NCBI RefSeq assembly: GCF_028401385.1
Contig: NZ_JAQOMR010000001.1
Location: 3,946,501 to 4,010,500 of the forward strand
Direction of reading: 5' to 3'
DNA from: Marinicella algicola
GTDB taxonomy: Bacteria > Pseudomonadota > Gammaproteobacteria > Xanthomonadales > Marinicellaceae
Length of the DNA: 64,000 nucleotides
The position numbers were made by a program, and so were the translations under genes. This document shows, piece by piece, positions 27,073 through 35,596 of the stretch (within the stretch, counting starts at the first letter, position 1; each line of letters starts with the position of its first letter). The notes beneath the pieces are model-generated. The model was not told where the DNA came from and ran no database searches. It saw nothing but the letters and a program-made list of their open reading frames with translations.

Positions 27073-27282
27073 ATGAGCACTGGTACAGTGAAATTTTTCA
27101 ACTCCACCAAGGGTTTCGGCTTCATTGAGGTTGAGGGCGGCGGATCGGACGTATTCGTTCATATTTCCGCTGTCGAACGCGCCGGAATGGGCACCATTTC
27201 AGAAGGCCAGAAGCTAAGCTTCGACGTCGTGACCGACGATAGGTCTGGCAAGAGCGCTGCGGAAAACCTGCGGGCTGCTTAA
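27073..27282 (+). CDS. Cold-shock protein, CspA family
   Basis: A 69-residue single cold-shock domain. It contains the RNP1 motif [10 protein letters not shown] (residues about 15-24) and RNP2 [10 protein letters not shown] (about 29-38), with the usual start [16 protein letters not shown]. These small OB-fold proteins bind single-stranded RNA and DNA and act as RNA chaperones. The start ATG follows GGAAGGAAATCGTC. The long A+T-rich leader suggests post-transcriptional control by temperature, and a terminator follows 60 bp after the stop. Confidence 0.96.
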   Translation: MSTGTVKFFNSTKGFGFIEVEGGGSDVFVHISAVERAGMGTISEGQKLSFDVVTDDRSGKSAAENLRAA

Positions 27283-27342
27283 CTCACGTCTTTGCTCCCT
27301 GACCACGGATGTACTGGCACGGAGTATCAAGGCAGAGCGATC

Positions 27343-27368
27343 GGTCGGGCAATGTGCCCGGCCTTTTT
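27343..27368 (+). terminator. Rho-independent terminator after the cold-shock gene
   Basis: GGTCGGGCA (27343-27351) pairs with TGCCCGGCC (27355-27363) with one G-T wobble across the loop ATG, followed by five T. Confidence 0.88.
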
Positions 27369-27458
27369 GCTTTGGAGCCCCTGTTGTTGCGCGAGAGCCT
27401 TTCGTGACAGATTGCTCGGGCAATTACGATCAAGCGAAGACCGCAGCTAGGAAAAACC

Positions 27459-28489
27459 TTGAACAGCAGTGCTTCAAAGGCCGAAATCGAACGGAGCCAT
27501 CGCTCGTGGATTGCGGCGCTTGCTCCTACCGGCAACCAGACCCGCTTCGCAGCACGGTTGAGGTCCTCATTACAGCTCTCCCTTTCGTCAGTTTGTGGGT
27601 ATTGCTTGCCGTCGCCGTCCTGAACGGCCACTGGTGGGCGCTGTTGCTTACGGTTCCGGCGGCCGGTTTCCTCGTTCGTCTGTTTGTTCTGCAACATGAT
27701 TGTGGGCACGGCGCGCTTTTCGGCCAACGACGCGTCAATGACTGGACCGGCCGCGTCATCGGTATTTTCACCCTTACGCCATATGATTACTGGCGCCGCA
27801 CCCATGCCGTCCATCATGCGACGACGGGCAATCTCGACAAGCGCGGTATTGGCGATGTCGATACGCTGACCGTCCGGGAATACCGGGCTTTGTCTTCCTG
27901 GGGACGGTTAGGCTATCGTCTTTATCGTCATCCCGTCGTGATGTTTGGCCTTGGTCCTGCCTGGCTGTTTATCTGCCAGTACCGCCTGCCGCTCGGTCTG
28001 ATGCGCGCAGGTATCGAACCATGGACATCGACCATTGTCACCACGATCGGCGCCGCCATTCCCGTTGGCTTGCTGATGTGGCTCATGGGCCCGGTTGCGT
28101 TTCTGGCGGTGCAGCTGCCGATCACGCTGATGGCCGCGACAGCCGGGGTGTGGCTTTTCTATATCCAGCATCAGTTTGAAGAGACGCACTGGTCCGAGGG
28201 TCGCAGCTGGGACTTCCAGAATGCAGCACTGCATGGCAGTTCGCATTATGACCTCCCGCTGCCGCTGCGGTGGATTACCGGCAACATCGGAATTCACCAT
28301 GTTCACCACCTCGCGGCGAAGGTGCCGTTCTATCGTTTGCCGGAAGTGTTGCGTGATTATCCGGAACTGCGCGACACCGGACGGATTACGTTCCTCGAGA
28401 GCCTGCGCTGCGTCAGGTTCGTGCTTTGGGATGAACGGACCAAGCGCCTGGTTTCATTCAGGCAGGCGCGCTTGAGCATGATCTCTTGA
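27459..28489 (+). CDS. Membrane fatty acid desaturase (frame broken near start)
   Basis: An integral membrane di-iron desaturase of about 343 residues. The three histidine boxes are HDCGH, HAVHH and HHVHH, with four hydrophobic segments between them. The natural N-terminus seems to start at TTG 27459 after AGGAAAAA and reads NSSASKAEIERSHRSWIAAL before breaking near 27524-27527; one added base gives APYRQPDPLRSTVEVLITAL, as in rhizobial homologues. The frame as printed can be entered only from GTG codons at 27404 or 27506. It introduces double bonds into membrane lipids, which fits its place next to a cold-shock gene. No other gene is in the unit. Confidence 0.86.
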
Positions 28490-28605
28490 TGGAATGCGTT
28501 TGCGTTCAAAGAGCGAATAAAAGCAGTGTGTTAATTATGTATCGAGTTGATTGAAGAAGAACCAGTCGTCGTCAGTTGTCAGATGCCAGTTCAAAGGAAA
28601 TCCAA

Positions 28606-28782
28606 ATGATACGTTTTGCAAGAAATACGGAAACAGCCAAGGCTAAACCCGTGAGCACCGGCAGTGCCGACGCCGTTGAAAAAGCGTCCGATCTGCCGGT
28701 CAAAGCCAGCGCAGAGCCAAAGCAGCGCAAAGGCAAGGTCGACATTGCGGCGGATGATGAAAGCAGCGACCAGCTGCTCTGA
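28606..28782 (+). CDS. Small hypothetical protein, Lys/Ala/Ser-rich
   Basis: A 58-residue frame MIRFARNTETAKAKPVSTGS and so on, ending in the acidic DIAADDESSDQLL. The start ATG has AAAGGAAA at good spacing; an upstream ATG-like start at 28576 adds ten residues. It is hydrophilic with no membrane segment and looks disordered. I do not recognise a family. It stands alone between the desaturase and a remnant region, so no functional context can be offered. The segment 28783-29000 downstream holds nothing I can identify. Confidence 0.5.
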   Translation: MIRFARNTETAKAKPVSTGSADAVEKASDLPVKASAEPKQRKGKVDIAADDESSDQLL

Positions 28783-29000
28783 ACACCCGCAACGCCGAGA
28801 TGCGGGCCGGATACCTTGCGGTCAGCGAAACGGCGCATACTGCGCAGTGCCACCGACATCGGCTATGCCTCGAGACATGAGGATCCGTCCGCATGTCCTG
28901 AGCCTGTCGACAGGGTCGCGGCCGTCTTGCGCTGTTTTTCAGAAAGAGCCAAGGCCTGTGTGCGCCTGGCGAAGTGCCTGCGCACATATGACTGAAGCCG

Positions 29001-29117
29001 ATGGCTTCGGCACTCATCATCGGTCATGTACTTTATGTCGATGGCGGTATACTCGCCTGTATCGGCAGGCCGCCGCAATACGAGGAGGTTGCCGAACGCC
29101 CGTTCTCAAATCTCTGA
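29001..29117 (+). pseudogene. C-terminal remnant of a short-chain dehydrogenase
   Basis: Thirty-eight codons reading MASALIIGHVLYVDGGILAC and IGRPPQYEEVAERPFSNL end in TGA. The piece matches the conserved C-terminal end of SDR enzymes (hydrophobic-x-G-x-x-hydrophobic-x-VDGG). The rest of the ~250-residue enzyme is absent upstream: an in-frame TGA lies just before and no Rossmann motif or YxxxK site is seen in 28783-29000. SDRs are frequent partners of the hydratase encoded 18 bp later in sugar-acid operons, so I infer a deletion that removed most of the gene. Confidence 0.6.
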
Positions 29118-29135
29118 GCTATTTTGGAAGGCACC

Positions 29136-29939
29136 GTGACCGAAGAAGATATCCTGAAAGTGGCAACCGCTTTTGTTGAGGCCCGGCTGAAGGCTGAGAC
29201 TCTCGATAGATTTCCGGGTGAACTGCCCGCAACGCTTGATCAGGCCTATCAGGTGCAGGAAAAGGTGCTTGAACTCGACGGCCGGTCGATTGCGGGATGG
29301 AAGGTGGCTGGTGTGCATCCCGACCTTCAGGAAAAGCTCGGCGCGACGCGGATCGTTGGCCCGACCTTTGCCGAAAACCTCCACCGCTTGCCCGAGGGCG
29401 GCCTTGCTGAAGTGATGGTCTATGACGGCGGGTTTGCAGCACTGGAAGCCGAATTCGTCGCGGTTTTCGCGCAGGATCTGGAACCGGGCGAAGAGGGCTT
29501 CAGCGATGCCGTTATCCTCGCCGCGCTTGAGGGTATCCATGCCGGTTCGGAGGTTGCGTCCTCACCGCTGCCAAGCCTGAATGCCATCGGTCCGGTCGCC
29601 GTGGTCAGCGATCACGGCAACAATGCCGGTGCCGTCATCGGCCCGGTGATTGAAGGCTGGGAGACACTGAAGTTCGAAGACATGACTTCGCGTATGCTGG
29701 TTGAGGGCACGCTGGCCGGCGAGGGATCCGCAGCGAAGCCCGCCGGTGGCCCGCTGGAATCGATCCGCCAGCTTGCCGGGAACCTGAAGGCGCGCGGACG
29801 CAAGATCCAGAAGGGTGATATCGTTTTGACCGGCATGACGACCGGTATTCACGAGGTGACGCCCGGCGCGCGGGCGCGCGCTGAATTTGCAGGTGCCGCT
29901 CCGTTCGACATCGCTGTTACGGCGGCCAGGCCGCGCTGA
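29136..29939 (+). CDS. Fumarylacetoacetase-fold 2-keto-4-pentenoate hydratase-like enzyme
   Basis: A 267-residue FAH-superfamily protein of the MhpD/HpcG hydratase/decarboxylase group. Motifs include LDQAYQVQEKVLELDGRSIA, GWKVAGVHPDLQEKLGA, AALEAEFVAVFAQDLEPGEE with the metal-binding Glu pair, GIHAGSEVASSPLPSLNAIG and GDIVLTGMTTGIHEVTPGAR near the end. Members hydrate 2-oxo-pent-4-enoates or act on sugar-derived oxo acids. GTG 29136 has GGAAGG upstream and is my chosen start; TTG 29124 is possible. The upstream SDR remnant suggests it once belonged to a longer catabolic operon. Confidence 0.85.
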   Translation: MTEEDILKVATAFVEARLKAETLDRFPGELPATLDQAYQVQEKVLELDGRSIAGWKVAGVHPDLQEKLGATRIVGPTFAENLHRLPEGGLAEVMVYDGGFAALEAEFVAVFAQDLEPGEEGFSDAVILAALEGIHAGSEVASSPLPSLNAIGPVAVVSDHGNNAGAVIGPVIEGWETLKFEDMTSRMLVEGTLAGEGSAAKPAGGPLESIRQLAGNLKARGRKIQKGDIVLTGMTTGIHEVTPGARARAEFAGAAPFDIAVTAARPR

Positions 29940-30170
29940 GAAGCAGCGGTGGTGCGTCACTGATGCGCCCAGCCGTCTGCCGGATCTTGAGGCGCAACCC
30001 GTCCTATATAGGACATTAGCGCGCTGGCGACGTTTTGGTCGATGCCGCCCGGATGGCACAGATCGAGGTAAACCGGGGCTCAACACGCCGATCCAGGTGC
30101 GGCAATGGAAGCGGCTTTCGCGCGTTCTGGTCGGAGAGCTCTTTATGGCGATTGCTTTAGATGTTTGATG

Positions 30171-30195
30171 CGCTATATAGTTTGACTGCATAACG
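30171..30195. promoter_or_regulatory. Predicted ModE operator upstream of modE-modABC
   Basis: CGCTATATA, seven bases, TGCATAACG: the arms form the interrupted palindrome known for ModE sites (CG-x-TATATA...TATAACG in Escherichia coli). It ends 17 bp before the modE start codon, a position suited to repression by molybdate-bound ModE, so the operon appears autoregulated. Confidence 0.72.
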
Positions 30196-30212
30196 AAAAC
30201 CGGGAATGGGAA

Positions 30213-31015
30213 ATGAGCGGGCTTGTTCCGGCACTGACGTTTGAAACTGCCTCGGGAGACCGGGTCGGGAAGGCTCGTTTCGAGCTTCTGGCCGAGATCG
30301 ATCGTCTTGGTTCGATTTCCGCCGCGGCCAGAGCCACGGGCTTCTCTTACAAGGGGCGTGGGATGCGGTGAACGCGATGAACAACCTGTTTCCGCGCCCG
30401 CTGATTATCAAGCGGGCGGGCGGCGCCGGCGGTGGCGGGACGGATGTGACCGAGGAGGGAAGGCGAGCGCTTGCGGCCCACCGGCAGCTGACAGCGGCGC
30501 TCGGTGAGGTGGTGGCGCATCTGGAGACCGTCATTTCCGAAAACCCCGGCCTTTCTGTTCCGGCCGCGACCCTTTCCTGGAGTCCGTTGATGCGAACCAG
30601 TGCACGGAACTGCTATCACGGCGTTGTCGAAGCCGTATCCCACGGTGCTGTCAATGCCGAAGTCCTTCTGAAGATTGCGCCTGATGTCATGCTGGCGGTG
30701 ATCGTGACCGAGCCGAGCGTTGCCAATCTCGCGCTTGCGCCGGGGCAGCAAGCCTACGCGCTCATCAAGGCCTCGACCCCCATTTTGCTGGAGGACGGCG
30801 ACAATATCCTGTCATCGGCCCGCAACCGCATCAGCGGCACGGTGGTGTCCGTGGAGCCCGGCGCGGTCAACGCGGAAGTGGTTCTTGACATCGGCGGCGG
30901 CAAGACGCTCACCGCCATCATCACCGGTAGAAGCGCAGATGCGATGGCGCTTGAAACAGGAAAACGGATGACCGCACTGATCAAGGCCTCACAGATCATT
31001 CTGGCGCTTGGCTGA
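30213..31015 (+). CDS. modE: Molybdate-responsive regulator ModE (frame broken once)
   Basis: The N-terminal LysR-like winged helix reads VGKARFELLAEIDRLGSISA and ARATGFSYKG; the frame then hits a stop, but one G added to GGGG at 30353-30356 gives SYKGAWDAVNAMNNLFPRPL and runs through to 31015, about 267 residues. The C-terminal half has two tandem molybdate-binding (TOBE/Mop) domains, SARNCYHGVVEAVSHGAVNA and ARNRISGTVVSVEPGAVNAE, each ending near a TAIIT/AVIVTEPS strand and ALIKAS. Molybdate-loaded ModE represses modABC. The break is probably a sequencing error. Confidence 0.92.
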
Positions 31016-31046
31016 AAGCATAACCCCTTATTGCAAGGAATTGGCC

Positions 31047-31796
31047 ATGAAACTGATCCTGTCACTGATCGCTGCCGCAGCCGTCATTCTGCCCACGGGC
31101 TTTGCCAACGCGAAGAAAATCAATGTCGCCGTTGCTGCTAACTTCACCGATGCGGCCAAGGATATCGCCGCAGCGTTTGAGGTCGAGACCGGTGATACGG
31201 TGCTGTTGTCTTTCGGCTCCACCGGCAAGCTTTATGCACAGATTGCCAATGGCGCGCCGTTTTCCGTGTTCCTCGCTGCCGACCAGGCGCGGGTCACAAA
31301 GGCGGTTGATGAAGGATACGCGGTGAAAGGCAGCGAGTTCACCTATGCCGTCGGAAAGCTGGTGCTGTTCAGCGAGAATGCTGACCTTGTGGACGACAAG
31401 GGTGCGGTTCTTAAGAGGCCTGACGATTTTTCAAGGGTAGCCATCGCCAACCCGGCTTCAGCCCCTTATGGCGCGGCCGCTCTCGAGACCATGCAAGCGC
31501 TTGGCGTCTACGATATGCTGGACGCCAGGCTGGTTCAGGGCGACAGCATTTCGCAGACCTATCAGTTCGTCGCCACCGGCAATGCCGAACTCGGCTTTGT
31601 CGCGCTCTCTCAGGTGATCGGCAGCGACCACGGATCGCAATGGGTCGTGCCGGATGACCTCTACAGGCCGATCCGGCAGGACGCCGTTTTGACTGAGGCC
31701 GGTGCCGATAACGACACGGCGAAAGCCTTTCTCGATTTTCTGAAAGGCGACAAGTCTGAAGCCATTATCGAAAGCTACGGCTATGCGGTTGAATAA
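31047..31796 (+). CDS. modA: Molybdate ABC transporter substrate-binding protein ModA
   Basis: A 249-residue periplasmic protein with a signal peptide (residues 1-23, ending FANA). KKINVAVAANFTDAAKDIAA and LLSFGSTGKLYAQIANGAPF carry the two Ser residues that hold the oxyanion; VFLAADQARVTKAVDEGYAV, IANPASAPYGAAALETM and QTYQFVATGNAELGFVALSQ are further family signatures. ATG 31047 is preceded by AAGGAA. It follows modE by 31 bp and feeds ModBC. Confidence 0.96.
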   Translation: MKLILSLIAAAAVILPTGFANAKKINVAVAANFTDAAKDIAAAFEVETGDTVLLSFGSTGKLYAQIANGAPFSVFLAADQARVTKAVDEGYAVKGSEFTYAVGKLVLFSENADLVDDKGAVLKRPDDFSRVAIANPASAPYGAAALETMQALGVYDMLDARLVQGDSISQTYQFVATGNAELGFVALSQVIGSDHGSQWVVPDDLYRPIRQDAVLTEAGADNDTAKAFLDFLKGDKSEAIIESYGYAVE

Positions 31797-31839
31797 GGCT
31801 CGCGACAAGGCGTGACCCAAAAGGAAAGCTCTAAACCTG

Positions 31840-32505
31840 ATGGCTGAAGCCGTTTTCCTCACTCTCAAACTCGCTTTTCTGACCACTATTCTGCTGATGC
31901 TGGTCGGCATACCAATTGCCTGGTGGTTGGCGCGTTCGAAAGCGTGGTGGAGGGAAGCGGTCGGAGCGGTTGTTTCCCTGCCGCTGGTTCTGCCACCCAC
32001 GGTCCTGGGATTTTACCTGCTTTTGTCGCTCGGGCCGCAAAGCCCGCTCGGCCAGGCGATCAAGTCGGTGATCGGCTTTACACTGCCGTTTACTTTCACC
32101 GGCCTTGTCGTCGGCTCGGTGATCTATTCGCTGCCTTTCGCTGTCCAGCCGATCCGCAATGCGTTTGAGGCTTTTGGCGAGGAACCGCTGGAGGCGGCGG
32201 CAACGCTGCGCGCTTCGCCCGTTGATCGCTTCTTCACCGTTGCGCTGCCGCTGGCCCGTCCGGGTATTCTGACCGGTGCGATTCTCGGCTTTGCCCATAC
32301 GGTCGGCGAGTTCGGCGTGGTGTTGATGATCGGCGGCAATATTCCGGGCGAAACCAAGGTCTTGTCGGTGGCCATCTACGATTATGTGGAGACCCTGCAA
32401 TGGGGCAAGGCCCATGTGCTTGCCGGGGGCATGGTGGTGTTCTCCTTCATCGTTATCCTGTCGATGATGCTGATTGAACGGCGGATGCGGGAAAGGCTGC
32501 GATGA
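31840..32505 (+). CDS. modB: Molybdate ABC transporter permease ModB
   Basis: A 221-residue inner-membrane permease with about five helices. Family motifs are [40 protein letters not shown] and the EAA-type loop [20 protein letters not shown], then [20 protein letters not shown]. Its stop overlaps the modC ATG (ATGA), giving translational coupling. Confidence 0.96.
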   Translation: MAEAVFLTLKLAFLTTILLMLVGIPIAWWLARSKAWWREAVGAVVSLPLVLPPTVLGFYLLLSLGPQSPLGQAIKSVIGFTLPFTFTGLVVGSVIYSLPFAVQPIRNAFEAFGEEPLEAAATLRASPVDRFFTVALPLARPGILTGAILGFAHTVGEFGVVLMIGGNIPGETKVLSVAIYDYVETLQWGKAHVLAGGMVVFSFIVILSMMLIERRMRERLR

Positions 32506-33595
32506 CCATGCGTGACCAACCGATTTCCGCCCGTTTCAAGGGCAGGCTTGGCGCCTTCGCTCTTGATGTCGATCTGGCCTTTCCGGCCAACGGCGTCACC
32601 GCGCTGTTCGGGCCGTCAGGCTGCGGCAAGACCTCGCTGCTGCGCTGCTTTGCCGGACTGAACCACCTTGAGCGCGGGCATTTGACCGTTGATGGTGAAG
32701 TCTGGCAGGACGACAGGACCTTTCTTCCGCCGCATCGCCGGGCCATCGGCTACGTGTTCCAGCATGCCAATCTGTTCCCGCACCTTTCGGTTCGCGACAA
32801 TCTCGCCTTTGGTCTCAGACGGCTTGGTCGCGGCGAGCGCGATGCGGCAAAAGCTCGGTTCGATGAACTGGTTGTACTGCTTGGCATCGCTCACCTTCTG
32901 GAGCGCGCGCCCCGCAAGCTTTCCGGCGGTGAGCGTCAGAGGGTGGCCATCGGCCGCGCGCTGTTGACTGCGCCGAAACTGCTGTTGATGGACGAACCGC
33001 TGTCGGCGCTCGATGTCGCCGCCAAGCGGGACATCCTGCCCTATCTGGAAAGTCTTCGGAAAACACTCTCCATTCCGGTTCTCTATGTGACCCATGCCCC
33101 GGGTGAAGTGGCCCGGCTTGCCGACCATATCGCGGTGCTGGAGAGCGGCCGGGTTCTTGGCTCAGGCCCGCTTACGGAAACCCTCGCGCGGCTCGACCTG
33201 CCGATCCGCCGGGAGGAGGGGCCGGGATCGCGATTGATGCAAGAGTGGCGGAAATCGATACCCGTTGGCATCTGGCGCGCGTCACTTTTACCGGCGGTTC
33301 GCTTTGGGTGCGCGACCCGAAAAGGCCGGTCGGTGACACTGTGCGGGTGATGGTGCTCGCGCGCGATGTCTCGTTGGCGCTGGAGGCATCTCACAACGTT
33401 TCCATTGTCAATCATCTGCCTGCAACGGTGGTTGAGATCGCTGAAGGGGATCATCCCGCTGTCGTTGCGGTGAGGGTGGATGTCGGCGGTACGCCGTTGA
33501 TTGCCCGCCTGACCGCGCGCTCGGCGTCGCTTCTCAAGCTTGCGCCGGGAAAGCCGGTCTTCGCCCAGGTCAAGTCCGTGGCGATTGTGGAATAG
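32502..33595 (+). CDS. modC: Molybdate ABC transporter ATP-binding protein ModC (frame broken once)
   Basis: The ATPase domain has Walker [15 protein letters not shown]-loop [16 protein letters not shown], signature [15 protein letters not shown] and Walker [13 protein letters not shown]. The frame breaks at GGGG 33218-33221; adding one G gives [20 protein letters not shown] and continues through a C-terminal TOBE domain ([40 protein letters not shown]) to 33595, about 364 residues, the normal ModC length. It powers molybdate import with ModAB. The break is probably a sequencing error. Confidence 0.94.
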
Positions 33596-33603
33596 AGGAC
33601 GAC

Positions 33604-33759
33604 ATGACCGGAGGCAAACCGCGCAAGGAACGTCTTCCCTTTTATCGGGCAGGGCATCTCGTTGTTTTTTGCCGTATCGTCAAACGCGATACGCCCCTTG
33701 CAGATGGCGATCGCATGGACATCTACAGGTGGGCAAAAGCTGAGTTCGAGCAGGTATAG
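33604..33759 (+). CDS. Small hypothetical protein after modC
   Basis: A 51-codon frame starting ATG 33604, 8 bp after modC, reading MTGGKPRKERLPFYRAGHLV, then VFCRIVKRDTPLADGDRMDI and ending WAKAEFEQV. It is basic at its start and contains a single Cys. A fair ribosome-binding site (AGAGGACGAC) precedes the ATG. I do not recognise the family. Its position suggests co-transcription with modABC and a possible role in molybdenum handling, but this rests on position alone; it might be a chance frame. Confidence 0.4.
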   Translation: MTGGKPRKERLPFYRAGHLVVFCRIVKRDTPLADGDRMDIYRWAKAEFEQV

Positions 33760-33808
33760 GGTAGCGACCAGAAGTCTGGCGCGTGAAACCAGAAAGGTCC
33801 GGCCTGCG

Positions 33809-33836
33809 AAAAAGGCCGGGCTGACTGTGCCCGGCC
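33809..33836 (-). terminator. Rho-independent terminator of the PCuAC gene
   Basis: On the minus strand GGCCGGGC, a 7-nt loop and GCCCGGCC form an 8-bp G+C stem followed by five T. It begins 29 bp after the PCuAC stop codon. On the plus strand the same stem could end the mod operon, without a T-run. Confidence 0.85.
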
Positions 33837-33864
33837 CGATGCGTTTGACGTAGCAAACGCCTGT

Positions 33865-34464
33865 CTAGTCAGCCTTCATGCCGCCGTGATCCATGCCGTT
33901 CGAACTCGGGTCAGCCTCCTTGGCGGCAATGCTTTTTACCGGAAAGGCAACCGTTACCTTGCCGGCCTCTTCAAACGTCAGTTCAACGTCGATGACGCTG
34001 TCTTCAACAAGCGGGCCGTTCAGTTTCATGAACATGACATGCAAGCCGCCCGGTTTCAGCGTGACGGTCTCGTGCGCTGGCAGCGGAATGCCATCAGGCA
34101 TCTGGTACATCTTCATCACATCGCCATCCATGCGCATGTTGTGAAGCTGCACAACGCCGGCGACTTCGGACGAGGCGCTGACAAGACGGTCGTCGGTATC
34201 GCCGCGATTGGTAATCGTCAGAAAGCCGCCGCCGACCGGGGCGCCCGGAAGTGTGGCGCGGGCGAAGGTCCCGGAAATCTCGAGGTCGCCAACCATCACA
34301 TCGCTGGCGGGCTTAGCGTCATGGCCGCCGTTGTGTTCGGCGCTTTTGCCGGTCTCTGCCGTTGCCGTTTGTGCGGCGGCCAATGGAATATGCGCGTTGG
34401 CAAAAGTCAGGCTGACGAGGCTGAGGACGCCAACGCGTGCGAGACGGTTCATGAATGGGGTCAT
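33865..34464 (-). CDS. Periplasmic copper chaperone of the PCu(A)C family
   Basis: A 199-residue exported protein. The first ~30 residues form a signal peptide ending in PLAAAQ, followed by a His-containing low-complexity linker (AEHNGGHDAKPAS). The PCu(A)C domain spans about 60-185 and has the copper motif H-x10-M-x21-H-x-M: VVQLHNMRMDGDVMKMYQMP, then PGGLHVMFMKLNGPL. A C-terminal MDHGGM tail may add a second copper site. These proteins carry Cu(I) to cytochrome oxidase assembly. I choose ATG 34464, preceded by CGGAG; the frame reaches back to 34491. The next gene upstream encodes a DUF2946-like protein, a frequent companion. Confidence 0.92.
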   Translation of the reverse strand: MTPFMNRLARVGVLSLVSLTFANAHIPLAAAQTATAETGKSAEHNGGHDAKPASDVMVGDLEISGTFARATLPGAPVGGGFLTITNRGDTDDRLVSASSEVAGVVQLHNMRMDGDVMKMYQMPDGIPLPAHETVTLKPGGLHVMFMKLNGPLVEDSVIDVELTFEEAGKVTVAFPVKSIAAKEADPSSNGMDHGGMKAD

Positions 34465-34524
34465 GGAAATTACTCCGTTTGGAATTGTCATGATTTTGCA
34501 GGCCGTAATGGCCGGTTCAAAAGT

Positions 34525-34916
34525 TCAGACAGTCAACGGAGGTGCACGTGCATTGTAGCGACCTTCGAATACCCGAAGCGGCGAAAACCTGTTTGCGAAG
34601 GTGAAGACGTGGGCGACGAAACCGTGATAGGCCGGAACGGCCTCGTCTGGTGGCGGGGGCAGGACACAGGCGTTGGAACGGCAAGCGTGACAGGGGCCAT
34701 GACGTGAGGTGCTATCGTCCGACGGCGCGCTTCCGCAATAGCTGTTCTGAGATGAAATCAGAGAAAAGAAGGCGTCGGGTTGGGTCGGTGCCGATATCAC
34801 GGGCTGGTAGATGAAGGTCAGCGCAAAAGGGCGATCACGGCCAGTGCTGCCGCCAGTTCGCGTATTGCTGACGTTATAACCCGCAAGCCTGCCCCTTCAT
34901 TCCGTTTCAGTCGCAT
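34525..34916 (-). CDS. DUF2946-like small membrane protein (frame broken once)
   Basis: Printed frames give only the last 91 codons from 34800, but adding one T (coding strand) to the run at 34825-34828 extends the frame to ATG 34916. The joined ~131-residue product reads MRLKRNEGAGLRVITSAIRE, then the hydrophobic LAAALAVIALFALTFIYQPV, a Cys/His stretch (HGPCHACRSNACVLPPPP) and the ending YNARAPPLTV. One N-terminal helix, a Cys-x2-Cys-x4-Cys cluster, a proline run and a terminal RAPP are as in DUF2946 proteins found beside copper genes. I infer a role in copper handling with the PCuAC gene 60 bp downstream. Function of the family is unknown. Confidence 0.55.
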
Positions 34917-35060
34917 CGATTGCTGGAAACATTGCTGAATCCCGGCTGCAGGGCAAGAACCGAATTGTCATCGCCTTGCATTATGTCAATTTGCCGCAAC
35001 CGGCGCGTTCGCGAAAGCAGCGGTGAATGCGGCGGCATTGCTCAGGTAAGCCGGTCCGGG

Positions 35061-35465
35061 TTACTGCTTGCGGCACTTCACATAGATCTCGAGTTTATGG
35101 CTGACGATCGAGAAACCGTGGCGGCGCGCGATCTCTTCCTGAAGGCGTTCGATCTCGTCGGAGCGGAACTCGATGACCTTGCCGGTTTCGACATCGATCA
35201 GGTGGTCGTGGTGCGGCTGTTCAGCGCTTTCGAAGCGGGCCGGCCCGTCTCCGAATTTGTGTTTTTCGAGAATGCCTTTTTCTTCCAGAAGCTTGAGGGT
35301 CCGATAGATGGTCGCAAGGGCAACGCCGGGATCGATCTCCACCACGCGCCGATGGAGTTCCGAGGCATCCGGGTGGTCGTCCATGCTGGCCAGGACCTGA
35401 AGAATGACCTGGCGCTGTTTGGTCATGCGCAGGCCGTTTTCGGTACAGAGGGTTTCGATGTCCAT
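35061..35465 (-). CDS. mur: Fur-family metalloregulator, probably Mur (manganese)
   Basis: A 134-residue Fur-family repressor. Residues 1-80 hold the winged helix (GLRMTKQRQVILQVLASMDD, then DPGVALATIYRTLKLLEEKG) and the C-terminal half the metal-binding QPHHDHLIDVETGKVIEF. The CxxC zinc site of enterobacterial Fur is absent, as in rhizobial Mur, and the gene sits just after a sitABCD-type manganese operon on the same strand, which is the reason for preferring Mur over iron Fur. Two TTGCAA sequences upstream (35538-35543 and 35564-35569) may be part of its own operator. Confidence 0.82.
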   Translation of the reverse strand: MDIETLCTENGLRMTKQRQVILQVLASMDDHPDASELHRRVVEIDPGVALATIYRTLKLLEEKGILEKHKFGDGPARFESAEQPHHDHLIDVETGKVIEFRSDEIERLQEEIARRHGFSIVSHKLEIYVKCRKQ

Positions 35466-35596
35466 GCGGTATTCCCTTCCGTTGCCATCGGGCCGGCCTT
35501 CCGCCTTTCAAGGGATCCAAGCCGTAGACGCGCGCTTTTGCAACTAAGCCAGTTGTGTCGCAATTGCAATCCTCGGCCGGCCCGCCGGCCCGCCGG

